Part shown: positions 1 through 7,280 of the stretch, piece after piece | Position numbering within the stretch: the first letter of the stretch is position 1 | How the letters are laid out: the number at the start of each line of letters is the position of its first letter | Assembly (NCBI GenBank): GCA_035507915.1 | Contig: DATJNS010000257.1 | Coordinates: 1 to 20,846, forward strand | Direction of reading: 5' to 3' | Source of the DNA: JACQAI01 sp035507915 | GTDB lineage: Bacteria; Pseudomonadota; Alphaproteobacteria; Elsterales; Elsteraceae | Length of the DNA: 20,846 nt | Made by a program: the position numbers and the translations under genes | The notes under the pieces: generated by a model | Database searches by the model: none | The model's input: only the letters and a program-made list of their open reading frames with translations | What the model was told of the DNA's origin: nothing

Positions 1-78
1 AACAAACTGGCGCCGTTTCATTCGATCCTCTCGTCCGTCAGAAAGCCGCGTCGGTCAACATTCCACCGAAACCATGGC
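1..78. other. Window edge, no gene seen
   Basis: No supported reading frame or clear terminator is visible in these 78 bases. They lie downstream of the glycosyltransferase stop codon (TAG on the minus strand, 79-81). Confidence 0.5.
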
Positions 79-1635
79 CTAGTCGAAGTGCTTCGCCTTG
101 GCCCACAGCCGCGATACCGGTTGATTCAGCGTGCAGAGCCACAGCGTCTTCTGCCGCTCGAACGGCATCGCATAGGCGTCGTCGAACCAGCCGACCGGAT
201 CGAGGCCGTCGCAGTACGGCGCGATCACCGCGCGCTCGCGCTCGAACACCAGCACGAGGGTCCGATCGCCGTCGCCCGGCCCCCACAGGAAATAGCTGTT
301 GTGGCCGCTGATCACGGGCGGCACCGCGCCGGCGCGCCCGAGCACCTCGACGGCCGCCGCCTCGCCGTAGTTGGGGCCATAGAACACCGTGCGCGCGCGC
401 TCGCCCGCCGGCAGCGCCGCGTAGGCGCGCTCGACCGCGTCGACCATGGCGCGCCAGCCGAACATGTCGGCATAGTATTCCGACAGCGCACCGACCGGAT
501 TGTTCTCCTCGGTCTTTCGCGGCTTTTCGCCGAGCCAGCGCTGATAGGCGATGAAATCGTCGACCGGCAGCACCGGCAGGCTGAACGGCGCGAAGGCGAC
601 GCCGCCCAGCACCACGAGGCCCGCGAGCGCCGGGCGCAACGCGCGGGCGCGCCACCCGGCCGACACCCAGGCCTCGAGCGCGACCGCGCCGGCGGCCAAC
701 AACACCGGGTAGCTGCCGCCGGGATAATAGGTCTTGCCGTGCAGCGCGATCATCGCGCCGATCACCAACGCCCAGGCGAATGCGATCCAGCGCAAATCGG
801 CAAAGCGCCGCCACGCCGCCAGCGCGACGAGCCCGGCGCCCCACACCGGGAACGTCACGGGATCGAGCATGCGGATCTGGCCGAGCAGGTATTGGTGCGG
901 CGCCAGCGCGACGTTCTTGCGCGCCGCGACATGCGCGGCGAACTCGAGGAACGGCCAGCCGTGGACGTGCTGCCAGATCAGATTGGGCGCCGCCAGCGCC
1001 AGCGCGATCAGCGCACCGAGCCACGGCGCGGCGGTCGCCAGCACGCGGCGCTGCGGCGTCACGAGCAGCGCGAGCGCCACGGCGGCGAGATAGAAGGCGA
1101 CCGTGTACTTGTTCAGGAGCGCGATGCCGGCGAGCGTGCCCGCGGCGAGCCACCAGCCCGGCGCCGCGTCGCGCTGGGCGCGGATCACCGCGTACGCGAT
1201 GGCGAGCCAGAGCAGCGGGCTCAGCGTATCGGTGCACAGGAGCAGGCCCAACGCCTGGAACAGGCCCGCCGCCATCACGGCGAGGCCGGCGAGCCAGGCC
1301 GCGTAGCGCCCACCGCCGAGGTACCGCGTGGTCGTCACGGTCAAGGCCACGGTGGCGGCGGCGGCCAGCGCGGGCACGACGCGCAGGCCGAGCAACGACT
1401 CGCCCAGAACGGCGCGCGACAGCCGGGCGAGCCACGGCACCAGCGGCGGGTGATCGACATAGCCCCACGCCAGGTGCTCGCCGCAGGCGATGTAGTAGAG
1501 CTCGTCGCGGAAAATGCCGTAGCCGCGATTGGCCCAGACGTGCAGCGCGAGCGTCGCCAGCGCCAAGACCCACGCCGGGTCGGCCACGAACCCGGCGCGC
1601 GCCGGGCGCGCCACGCCGGCGGACAACGCGCTCAC
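79..1635 (-). CDS. GT39-family (ArnT/PMT-like) membrane glycosyltransferase
   Basis: A polytopic inner-membrane protein of 518 residues that probably moves a sugar from a polyprenyl-phosphate donor to an envelope acceptor; donor and acceptor are unknown. The N-terminal part carries the family hallmark FRDELYYIACG (residues 42-52, with the acidic pair Asp44-Glu45 in the first periplasmic loop) and then WGYVDHPPLVPWL. About ten hydrophobic segments follow, then a soluble C-terminal region of roughly 150 residues. The start chosen is GTG at 1635, which overlaps the TGA of the upstream acyltransferase as GTGA and implies translational coupling; no ATG is available near the first membrane segment. 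The frame stays open much further upstream, but only across the antisense of neighbouring genes. Family assignment is firm; substrate is not known. Confidence 0.85.
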   Translation of the reverse strand: MSALSAGVARPARAGFVADPAWVLALATLALHVWANRGYGIFRDELYYIACGEHLAWGYVDHPPLVPWLARLSRAVLGESLLGLRVVPALAAAATVALTVTTTRYLGGGRYAAWLAGLAVMAAGLFQALGLLLCTDTLSPLLWLAIAYAVIRAQRDAAPGWWLAAGTLAGIALLNKYTVAFYLAAVALALLVTPQRRVLATAAPWLGALIALALAAPNLIWQHVHGWPFLEFAAHVAARKNVALAPHQYLLGQIRMLDPVTFPVWGAGLVALAAWRRFADLRWIAFAWALVIGAMIALHGKTYYPGGSYPVLLAAGAVALEAWVSAGWRARALRPALAGLVVLGGVAFAPFSLPVLPVDDFIAYQRWLGEKPRKTEENNPVGALSEYYADMFGWRAMVDAVERAYAALPAGERARTVFYGPNYGEAAAVEVLGRAGAVPPVISGHNSYFLWGPGDGDRTLVLVFERERAVIAPYCDGLDPVGWFDDAYAMPFERQKTLWLCTLNQPVSRLWAKAKHFD

Positions 1636-2810
1636 GCCGCGACGACGTCCGCGATCGCGGCGCGGCCGATCGGGTAGCGGCGGCCGTTGAGCGCCGCGCC
1701 GATGAAGGTCGGCCGGACGGTGTAGTGGTAGAGCACGAGCAGCGCCGCAGTGCCGGCGACGAGCACGATCGCCACCTTGACGAGCGGCGCCAGCGCGACC
1801 GGCGCCAGCAGCAGCTGGAGCGCCATGATGACGGGCATGTGCGCGATATAGAGGAAGTAGGACGAGTCGCACAGATAGCGCCACGCCGGGTGGTGCCCGC
1901 GCAGGTAGCGGAGGAACAGGCCGGTGACGCCGAAGATCATCAGCCACATGGCGAGCGCGTGCGCCGCGCGCTTGACGACGAACGCCGCGCCGCGGTCCGG
2001 CAGGGTGTAGAGCAGCGCGAGATACAGCGCGGCCGCCGCGGCCGCGAGGATCGCGTGGCCCCAGGCGCGCCGGCGCAGCACGTCGAGCAGGTCGGCGTTC
2101 AGGTAGAGGAGCCAGCCGACCGCGAACGGGATCGCGTAGGCGATCACGATGTGGGGCTGCGGGACGAACGAGGACGGATCGTCGAGCCCGGCCCAGCCCA
2201 TCGGCATCAGGGCGAGCGCCGACGGCACGGCGAGCAGCAGCAGGCCGCCGGGCGCCTCGATCGCGCCCCGGAACATGACCGTGAACCGGGCGCGCCAGCC
2301 CGCCGGCAACGCGCGCACCGCCGGCACGGCGACCGCCGCCAGCACGTAGAGGACCAGCAGATACTCGAGGAACCACAGGTGCATCGGGTGGAAACGCGTC
2401 CACCATGGCGCCGGCGGCAGCCCGACGACCAGCGGCCTGAGGCCGCCCTTGCTGACCGCGATCAGGCCGACGACCAGGGGAAACAGGATCAGCCAGCCGA
2501 CCACGAACGGCAGGCCGATGCGCCGCAGCCGGTTGGCGGCGGCGTGGGCGAAGCCGCGGCGGGCGTAGAGCAGCGCCGTGAAGAAGCCCGCCATCATGTA
2601 GAAGGCCGGCATGCGGAAGACGTGGATCAGCGTGATGGTGGCGTTCAGGCTGGGGGTCAGGTCCGGCTGCTTGTAGGGCCAGTTGCCGATCGTCGCGTAG
2701 GCGCAGGCGACGTGCAGATAGATGCCGAGCAGCATCATGGCGCCCCGCATGCCGTCGAGCGCGTGGTAGCGCGTTGCCGCGCTCGTCGATAGGATCGCGG
2801 ACGGGTTCAT
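1632..2810 (-). CDS. Acyltransferase-3 family membrane protein (OpgC-like)
   Basis: An integral membrane O-acyltransferase of 392 residues, of the family that acetylates or succinylates extracytoplasmic sugars. After a short N-terminus it shows the typical YHALDGMRGAMMLLGIYLHV segment (about residues 17-36), where the LDGMRG and HV motifs are characteristic. Next comes FRMPAFYMMAGFF and about ten hydrophobic helices. Start ATG at 2810 is favoured over an ATG 33 bases upstream because GAGGGAG lies just before it on the minus strand. The gene overlaps the following GT39 gene by 4 nt, so the pair probably builds and decorates one envelope glycan (inference). It is divergent from a LytTR regulator. 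OpgC-like succinylation of periplasmic glucans is one possibility; substrate unproven. Confidence 0.85.
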   Translation of the reverse strand: MNPSAILSTSAATRYHALDGMRGAMMLLGIYLHVACAYATIGNWPYKQPDLTPSLNATITLIHVFRMPAFYMMAGFFTALLYARRGFAHAAANRLRRIGLPFVVGWLILFPLVVGLIAVSKGGLRPLVVGLPPAPWWTRFHPMHLWFLEYLLVLYVLAAVAVPAVRALPAGWRARFTVMFRGAIEAPGGLLLLAVPSALALMPMGWAGLDDPSSFVPQPHIVIAYAIPFAVGWLLYLNADLLDVLRRRAWGHAILAAAAAALYLALLYTLPDRGAAFVVKRAAHALAMWLMIFGVTGLFLRYLRGHHPAWRYLCDSSYFLYIAHMPVIMALQLLLAPVALAPLVKVAIVLVAGTAALLVLYHYTVRPTFIGAALNGRRYPIGRAAIADVVAA

Positions 2811-3813
2811 GGCTCTCCCTCGTGTCTGCATGCCCGGCGTCAAGGCCTTGATTCAATTGGCAACGCGCGGTTCCGTCCAGGCCGGATGGGACGGATGGCG
2901 GCGTCCGCGGGACGAATCGTCGGGCGACCGGACGAGCGGCGCGCCGGCGCGGACGAGCGGTGGCGCGCACTGCCTCTCGGTGGCGACCATCTACCTGATC
3001 GTCGCCGGCCTGGTGGTCGCCTCGAGCGTCGTCGGCACCTTCTCGACCGCGCGCGACGTCGGCTGGCGCCTCGCCTCCCCCGGCAATTTGTGGGAGCCGG
3101 CGATGTGGTACGCCACCGGCAATGCCGTGACCTTGGCGCTGCTGCCCGTGATGCGGCGCGCCGCGCTCGTGATCCGGACCGCCGCCGGACGCTGGCGGGT
3201 GGCGGCGCCCGCGGTGCTCGGCCTGACGGTCGCCTACATCGCGGTCCACATCGTCGGCATGTTCGTGCTGCGCAAGCTCGCCTACGCGGCGGCCGGCTGG
3301 CACTGGACGATCAACTGGGGGCTCGACCAGATCGTCTACGAGGCGCGCAAGGACCTGTTCAGCTTCGTGGCGTTGACCGCCATCTTCTGGTTTGCCGAGC
3401 GCTCGCGGATGCAACCCTTCGTCGAGCTCGCGCCGACCACCACGCCGCCCGGCACCACGGCCCACCCGACGGCGCCGTCGACCGACCTCAACGGACTCTG
3501 GCTGCGCGACGGCCGCACCAGCCTGCTGGTCGACCCGCGCGACATCCTGACCGTCGCGTCGGCCGGCAACTACGTCGAGTATGTGCTGGCCGACGGGAGG
3601 CGGCACCTGATCCGCGCCACCCTGCAGGCCGAGGAGAGCCGGCTGGCGGCGTTCGGCATCGCGCGCGTGCATCGCACGCGGCTCATCAACCTGAAGCGCG
3701 TGGTGGCGCTGGAATCGCGGCCGTCCGGCGACTTCGACATCCGCCTCGACTCGGGCGAGGTGGTGGTCGGCAGCCGGCGCTTCAGGAACGCGGTCGCCAA
3801 CATCGGCGGCTGA
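2809..3813 (+). CDS. Membrane-anchored LytTR-domain DNA-binding regulator
   Basis: From ATG 2809 the protein has 334 residues. Four hydrophobic segments (about residues 57-77, 95-115, 135-155 and 182-196) are followed by a Pro/Thr-rich linker (207-225) and a C-terminal LytTR DNA-binding domain (about 235-330). The domain shows DILTVASAGNYVEYVLADGR, RVHRTRLINL and the final GSRRFR typical of the fold. There is no receiver domain, so this is a one-component membrane regulator rather than a classical response regulator. It is divergent from the acyltransferase/GT39 operon, its likely target (inference). The start is uncertain: ATG 2809 overlaps the first codon of the divergent gene and the first ~55 residues are low complexity. 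ATG 2830, TTG 2848, TTG 2857 or GTG 2980 (at the first membrane segment) are alternatives. Confidence 0.82.
   Translation: MALPRVCMPGVKALIQLATRGSVQAGWDGWRRPRDESSGDRTSGAPARTSGGAHCLSVATIYLIVAGLVVASSVVGTFSTARDVGWRLASPGNLWEPAMWYATGNAVTLALLPVMRRAALVIRTAAGRWRVAAPAVLGLTVAYIAVHIVGMFVLRKLAYAAAGWHWTINWGLDQIVYEARKDLFSFVALTAIFWFAERSRMQPFVELAPTTTPPGTTAHPTAPSTDLNGLWLRDGRTSLLVDPRDILTVASAGNYVEYVLADGRRHLIRATLQAEESRLAAFGIARVHRTRLINLKRVVALESRPSGDFDIRLDSGEVVVGSRRFRNAVANIGG
2845..2863. promoter_or_regulatory. AT-rich island with short palindromes in the divergent start region
   Basis: Within very GC-rich DNA, 2848-2863 reads TTGATTCAATTGGCAA. It contains the palindromes TTGA-T-TCAA and CAATTG. It sits 38 bases upstream of the acyltransferase start and inside the annotated N-terminus of the LytTR gene. 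It could be a promoter or operator for one or both genes. I found no convincing paired -35/-10 elements, so this is a weak call based on composition and position. Confidence 0.2.
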
Positions 3814-3857
3814 GACAAAAACGCCACAACGAGCCGTCGAACCGGGGGACCAAGAAA

Positions 3858-4829
3858 ATGCGTAGATTGTTGTTCGGGCTGGCGGCGTGCTGGGGCGCGG
3901 CGCTCGCCGTCGCCGCGACCTCGGCGGCGGCCGACGATTATCCCAACCGGCCGGTGCACGTGATCGTCGGCTTCGCGCCGGGCGGCACCACCGACATCAC
4001 GGCGCGGTTGATCGCCCAGAGCCTGACCGAGCTGTGGGGCCAGCAGATCGTGGTCGAGAACCGGCCGGGCGCCGCCACCGTGATCGCCTCGGAGGTGGTC
4101 GCGCAATCCCCGCCCGACGGCTACACGCTGTTCCAGAACTCCAACAGCCACGTCGCCGCAGGGCTGATCCACCTGCACCTCAACTACGACCCGATCAAGA
4201 GCTTCACGCCGATCTCGAAGGTGCTGTTCACGCCGAACATCATCCTGGTGAACAACAACGTGAAGGCCCACACGCTGCCCGAGCTGATCGCGCTCGCGCG
4301 CGCCAACCCGGGCAAGCTGAGCTACGGCAATCCGGGCATCGGCACGATCACGCATCTGGGCGGCGAGCTGTTCAAGCAGATGGCCCACATCGACATCGTG
4401 CCGGTCGCCTATCGCGGCGGCGCGCTGTCGATCCAGGCGCTGATCAGCGGCGAGCTGCCGATGACGTTCAACACCGTTCCCGAGATCATGGCGCAGGTCC
4501 AGGCCGGTACCGTGCGGCCGATCGCGGTCACCACCGCCAAGCGCGCGATGGCGCTGCCCGACGTGCCGACCATCGGCGAGACCCTGCCGGGCTACGACGT
4601 CGAGATCTGGCAGGCCTGGCTCGGTCCCGCCGGCATGCCGGCGCCGATCGTCGCCAAGATCAATGCCGGGCTCGCCAAGGTGCTGACGTCGCCGCAGATC
4701 CAGCAGCGCTTCGCCGACCTGGGCGCGCAGGCGATCGGCAGCACGCCCGACGAGCTCGGCGCCACGATGCGGAGCGAGCTCGCGCGCTGGACCCAGGTCG
4801 TCCAGGTCGCCGGCATCAAGCCGCAATAG
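3858..4829 (+). CDS. Bug/TctC-family periplasmic solute-binding protein
   Basis: A 323-residue periplasmic binding protein of the tripartite tricarboxylate transporter (TTT) receptor family. An N-terminal signal peptide (basic MRR, hydrophobic core, likely cleavage near ATSAAA, residues 20-25) is followed by the family opening YPNRPVHVIVGFAPGGTTDITAR. Later come VVENRPGA, YGNPGIGTITHLGGE and VPTIGETLPGY, all standard for Bug proteins, which bind carboxylates and many other small ligands. ATG 3858 is supported by GGGGGA about nine bases upstream and by the signal peptide it creates. No TctA or TctB membrane subunit lies nearby, so it is an orphan receptor, which is common for this family. It lies 44 bases after the LytTR gene and may be co-transcribed with it. 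Ligand cannot be predicted. Confidence 0.93.
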   Translation: MRRLLFGLAACWGAALAVAATSAAADDYPNRPVHVIVGFAPGGTTDITARLIAQSLTELWGQQIVVENRPGAATVIASEVVAQSPPDGYTLFQNSNSHVAAGLIHLHLNYDPIKSFTPISKVLFTPNIILVNNNVKAHTLPELIALARANPGKLSYGNPGIGTITHLGGELFKQMAHIDIVPVAYRGGALSIQALISGELPMTFNTVPEIMAQVQAGTVRPIAVTTAKRAMALPDVPTIGETLPGYDVEIWQAWLGPAGMPAPIVAKINAGLAKVLTSPQIQQRFADLGAQAIGSTPDELGATMRSELARWTQVVQVAGIKPQ

Positions 4830-4855
4830 CGGACGCGCCGATGCATACCCCGCGG

Positions 4856-4880
4856 CGGTGAGCTCGGCTCGGGCTCACCG
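4856..4880. terminator. Hairpin between convergent genes, possible bidirectional terminator
   Basis: CGGTGAGC (4856-4863) pairs perfectly with GCTCACCG (4873-4880) around a nine-base loop, and flanking GCGG/CCGC can extend the stem with a bulge. It lies after the stop of the Bug gene and overlaps the last codons of the convergent dehydrogenase. There is no T-tract on either side, so intrinsic termination is uncertain. Confidence 0.45.
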
Positions 4881-6278
4881 CGCCGCGTGCGCATCGCCGG
4901 TGTAGGCGACGCGCCAGATCGTGCCGTTGCCGTCTCCGCTGACCAGCAGCGCGCCGTCGCGCGCCACCGCGACGCCGACCGGACGGCCCCACACGTGATC
5001 GGCGTCGAGCACGAAGCCGGTCACGAAATCCTCGTACACGCCGGTCGGCGCGCCGTCCTTCAGGCGGACGCGCACGACCTTGTAGCCGGTGCGCTCGTGG
5101 CGGTTCCACGAGCCGTGCAGCGCCACGAAGGCGTCACCGCGATAGTCCGCCGGAAATGCCGCCGCGCCGTTCGGCGCGGTCGGATAGAACACCATCGCGA
5201 GCGGCGCCGAGTGCGAGGCGAGCAGGACGTCGGGCACCATGATGCGGCCGCGCAGATCGGGACGCTCGCCGGCGTGACGCGGGTCCTCGTGATCGCCGAT
5301 GTACCACCACGGCCAGCCGTAGAACGCGCCCTCGCGCACCCGCGTCACGTAGTCGGGCACCAGATTGTCGCCCAGCCCGTCGCGCTCGTTGGTCGAGCAC
5401 CACAGCGCGCCCGCCGTCGGCTGCACCGCCAGGCCAACGCAGTTGCGGATGCCGGTGGCGAACGCGCGGCCGCCGCGCCCGTTCGGGTCGAAGGCGAGCA
5501 CGTCGGCGCGCCCGGTCTCGCCGCCCCACGCCGCGCCCAGCCCGTGCGCGGCCTCCCAGCCGCGGATCTCGTCGGGGCCCTTGCGCGCCATGCCCTCGGA
5601 GTCGTTCGAGCCCGAGCCGACCGAGACGAACATGCGCTTGCCGTCGAGCGAGAAGGCCAGGTCGCGCGTGCTGTGGCCGCCGGTGGTGTCGGCCAATCGC
5701 GGCACCACGGTCTCGGGTGCGCCCGCCGGCTTCAGGGCGCCGTTGCGATACGGAAAGCGCACGACCGCGTTGTGCTCGGCCACATAGACCCACTGCGGGT
5801 CGCCGCCCGGCGGATAGAACGCGATGCCGAACGGACCCTCGAGATCGTCGGCGAAGGTCTCGCTGCGGGCCACCGAGCGTCCGTCGCTGCTCGGGCGCAG
5901 CACGCGGATCCGGCCGGCGCCGGTCTCGGCGACGAACACGTCGCCGTTGGGCGCGACGCGGATCATGCGCGGCCGGCTGAACCCGTCGGCGAAGCGCGCG
6001 ATCGAGAAACCGCGCGGCACTTGGAGCGCGACACCCGGTCGCGGCGCGACCACGCGCACCGGGTTGCTCGCCGACCGCGTCGCATAGGGCGGCGGCAGAT
6101 CGGCCGGCGTGATGCGGCGCGCGATGCCGGGCGCGTCGCTGCGCCAATCGCCCATCGCCGCCGCGCCGGTCAGCGGGGCCGCCGGGGCCGCGGGCGGGCT
6201 CTGGCCGTACGCCGCCCCAATGCCGAGCCCGACGCCGATCGCACCGGCCATGATTCCCGACAGGACACCCTTGCGCAT
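4875..6278 (-). CDS. Secreted PQQ-dependent sugar dehydrogenase-like (GSDH/sorbosone DH family) protein
   Basis: A 467-residue exported beta-propeller. The N-terminus (MRKGVLSGIMAGAIGVGLGIGAAYG) is a signal peptide, followed by an Ala/Pro-rich stretch. The propeller begins near residue 85 with VPRGFSIARFADGFSRPRM. Blade motifs include APNGDVFVAETGAGRIRVL, GPFGIAFYP and TTGGHSTRDLAFSLDG, the last holding His202 at the position of the proposed catalytic base of soluble glucose dehydrogenases. Further on are ATGIRNCVGLAVQP, FYGWPWWYIG and VWGRPVGVAVARDGALLVSGDGNGTIWRV. No CxxCH haem motif is present. It would oxidise an aldose or related alcohol in the periplasm if PQQ is bound. ATG 6278 is supported by GGGAGAGG just upstream. 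The gene is monocistronic, convergent with the Bug gene and divergent from the racemase-fold gene. Substrate unknown. Confidence 0.88.
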   Translation of the reverse strand: MRKGVLSGIMAGAIGVGLGIGAAYGQSPPAAPAAPLTGAAAMGDWRSDAPGIARRITPADLPPPYATRSASNPVRVVAPRPGVALQVPRGFSIARFADGFSRPRMIRVAPNGDVFVAETGAGRIRVLRPSSDGRSVARSETFADDLEGPFGIAFYPPGGDPQWVYVAEHNAVVRFPYRNGALKPAGAPETVVPRLADTTGGHSTRDLAFSLDGKRMFVSVGSGSNDSEGMARKGPDEIRGWEAAHGLGAAWGGETGRADVLAFDPNGRGGRAFATGIRNCVGLAVQPTAGALWCSTNERDGLGDNLVPDYVTRVREGAFYGWPWWYIGDHEDPRHAGERPDLRGRIMVPDVLLASHSAPLAMVFYPTAPNGAAAFPADYRGDAFVALHGSWNRHERTGYKVVRVRLKDGAPTGVYEDFVTGFVLDADHVWGRPVGVAVARDGALLVSGDGNGTIWRVAYTGDAHAAR

Positions 6279-6299
6279 CGGCCTCTCCCTGGTCGCCTC

Positions 6300-6320
6300 G
6301 GTTCGATATAGTCATGCGAT
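6300..6320. promoter_or_regulatory. AT-rich core of the divergent intergenic region
   Basis: The 84-base gap between the divergent dehydrogenase and racemase-fold genes contains one AT-rich patch, GATATAGTC (about 6305-6313), that could supply a -10 element in either direction. No good -35 element is visible at 16-18 bases on either strand. Weak call. Confidence 0.2.
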
Positions 6321-6362
6321 CGGGCCAAACACGTGTCCCGTGATGCGTGAGTGGGTGACCGC

Positions 6363-7106
6363 ATGAAGGTCCTGATCCTCAACCCGAACACGACCGCCGC
6401 GGTGACCGAGCGCATCGTCGCGGCGGCGCGCCCGGCGGCCGCGCCCGGCACCGAGCTCGTCCCCATGACCGCGCCGCGCGGCCTGCCCTACATCGCCAAC
6501 CGCGCCGAGGCGGTGATCGGCGGCGCGATCGCGCTCGAGATGCTGGCCGAGCGCCACCACGAGGTCGACGCCGCCGTGATCGCGGCGTTCGGCGACCCGG
6601 CGCTCGGCGGCGCGCGCGAGCTCTACGACATCCCGATCGTCGGCATGACCGAGGCCGGCATCCTGACCGCCTGCATGCTCGGCCGCCGCTTCGCCATCGT
6701 GACATTCTCGACCGGGCTGACCTCGTGGTACCGCGAATGCATCGAGTGGCACGGGCTCGAGCAGCGCTGCGCGGCGATCCGCGCGCTCGACGGCGGCTTC
6801 GCCTCGCTCGCCGACGTGCAGACCGAGCATCGCGCGCGCCTGGTCGCGCTCGCCAACCGCACGGTCGCGGAGGACGGCGCCGACGTGATCGTGTTCGCGG
6901 GCGCGCCGTTGGCGGGGCTGGCGGCGTCGGTGCGCGACGAGATCGCCGTGCCGGTGGTCGACTGCGCGGTCGCCGCACTCAAGCAGGCCGAGGCGCTGGT
7001 CGCGCTGAAGCCGCGCAAGCCGACCGCGGGCGCGTTCCGCCGGCCGGCCGCCAAGCCCTCGACCGGCCTCGCGCCGTCGCTCGCCAAGCGCATCGCGCAC
7101 GAGTAG
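6363..7106 (+). CDS. Asp/Glu/hydantoin racemase superfamily protein lacking both catalytic cysteines (copy 1)
   Basis: A 247-residue cytosolic protein. It opens with MKVLILNPNTTAAVTERI, the signature of the hydantoin racemase branch, and contains AAFGDPALGGARELYDIPIVGMTEA (residues 74-98) and VIVFAGAPLAGLA (175-187). Classical hydantoin and allantoin racemases use a Cys in CFGDPGL and another in GCAGMAGLA. Here the equivalents are Ala75 and Gly180 by motif alignment, so two-cysteine racemisation is unlikely. Cys104 (LTACMLG) is another conserved-looking cysteine. ATG 6363 is chosen because it gives the conserved N-terminus; a GTG at 6351 would add four residues. It precedes hyuA by 174 bases, a gap filled by foldback repeats. 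Its role in the pathway is open: another lyase or isomerase reaction, or a ligand-binding partner. Confidence 0.85.
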   Translation: MKVLILNPNTTAAVTERIVAAARPAAAPGTELVPMTAPRGLPYIANRAEAVIGGAIALEMLAERHHEVDAAVIAAFGDPALGGARELYDIPIVGMTEAGILTACMLGRRFAIVTFSTGLTSWYRECIEWHGLEQRCAAIRALDGGFASLADVQTEHRARLVALANRTVAEDGADVIVFAGAPLAGLAASVRDEIAVPVVDCAVAALKQAEALVALKPRKPTAGAFRRPAAKPSTGLAPSLAKRIAHE

Positions 7107-7110
7107 GCCC

Positions 7111-7230
7111 TCACCCCCCAACCCACCTCCCCCTCAAGGGGGGAGGGAGTAAGGTGGCGATATGGCAGCGCCGCCGACTATTCACTCTGCCTCCCTCCCC
7201 CCTTGAGGGGGGAGGGTTGGGGTGGGGGGA
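7111..7230. repeat. Pair of inverted C-tract/G-tract foldback repeats
   Basis: Two arms of about 37 bases face each other: left 7113-7149, right 7191-7229. Each is itself a small hairpin. The right one has perfect 10-bp arms, CCCTCCCCCC and GGGGGGAGGG, around TTGA (7193-7216); the left is a slightly diverged CTCCCCC/GGGGGAG hairpin around TCAA. The two arms are also imperfect reverse complements, so the 120-base unit can fold into one long stem. A related remnant lies at 9360-9404. This looks like a dispersed REP/BIME-like or MITE-like intergenic element; it codes for nothing visible. Confidence 0.8.
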
Positions 7231-7267
7231 CTGGCGCGTCGCTTGCGAGCGCAAGGTGAGTGCGTAA

Positions 7268-7274
7268 AAGGAGA
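7268..7274 (+). promoter_or_regulatory. Ribosome binding site deciding a TTG start for hyuA
   Basis: AAGGAGA lies seven bases before TTG 7281, ideal spacing, and translation from there gives the family N-terminus MKLIGVDVGGTFTD. The upstream in-frame GTG at 7260 would place this site inside the coding sequence. Confidence 0.75.
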
Positions 7275-7280
7275 CCGTTC

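Noticed and set aside
1636..3672. Long open minus-strand extension upstream of the GT39 gene
   Set aside because: It runs antisense or out of frame through the acyltransferase and LytTR genes. It encodes only Arg/Gly/Ala-rich low-complexity sequence typical of GC-rich shadow frames.
7193..7216. Strong hairpin after the first racemase-fold gene as an intrinsic terminator
   Set aside because: It has no T-tract and belongs to a repeated element with another copy before hyuB. A termination effect is possible but not supported.
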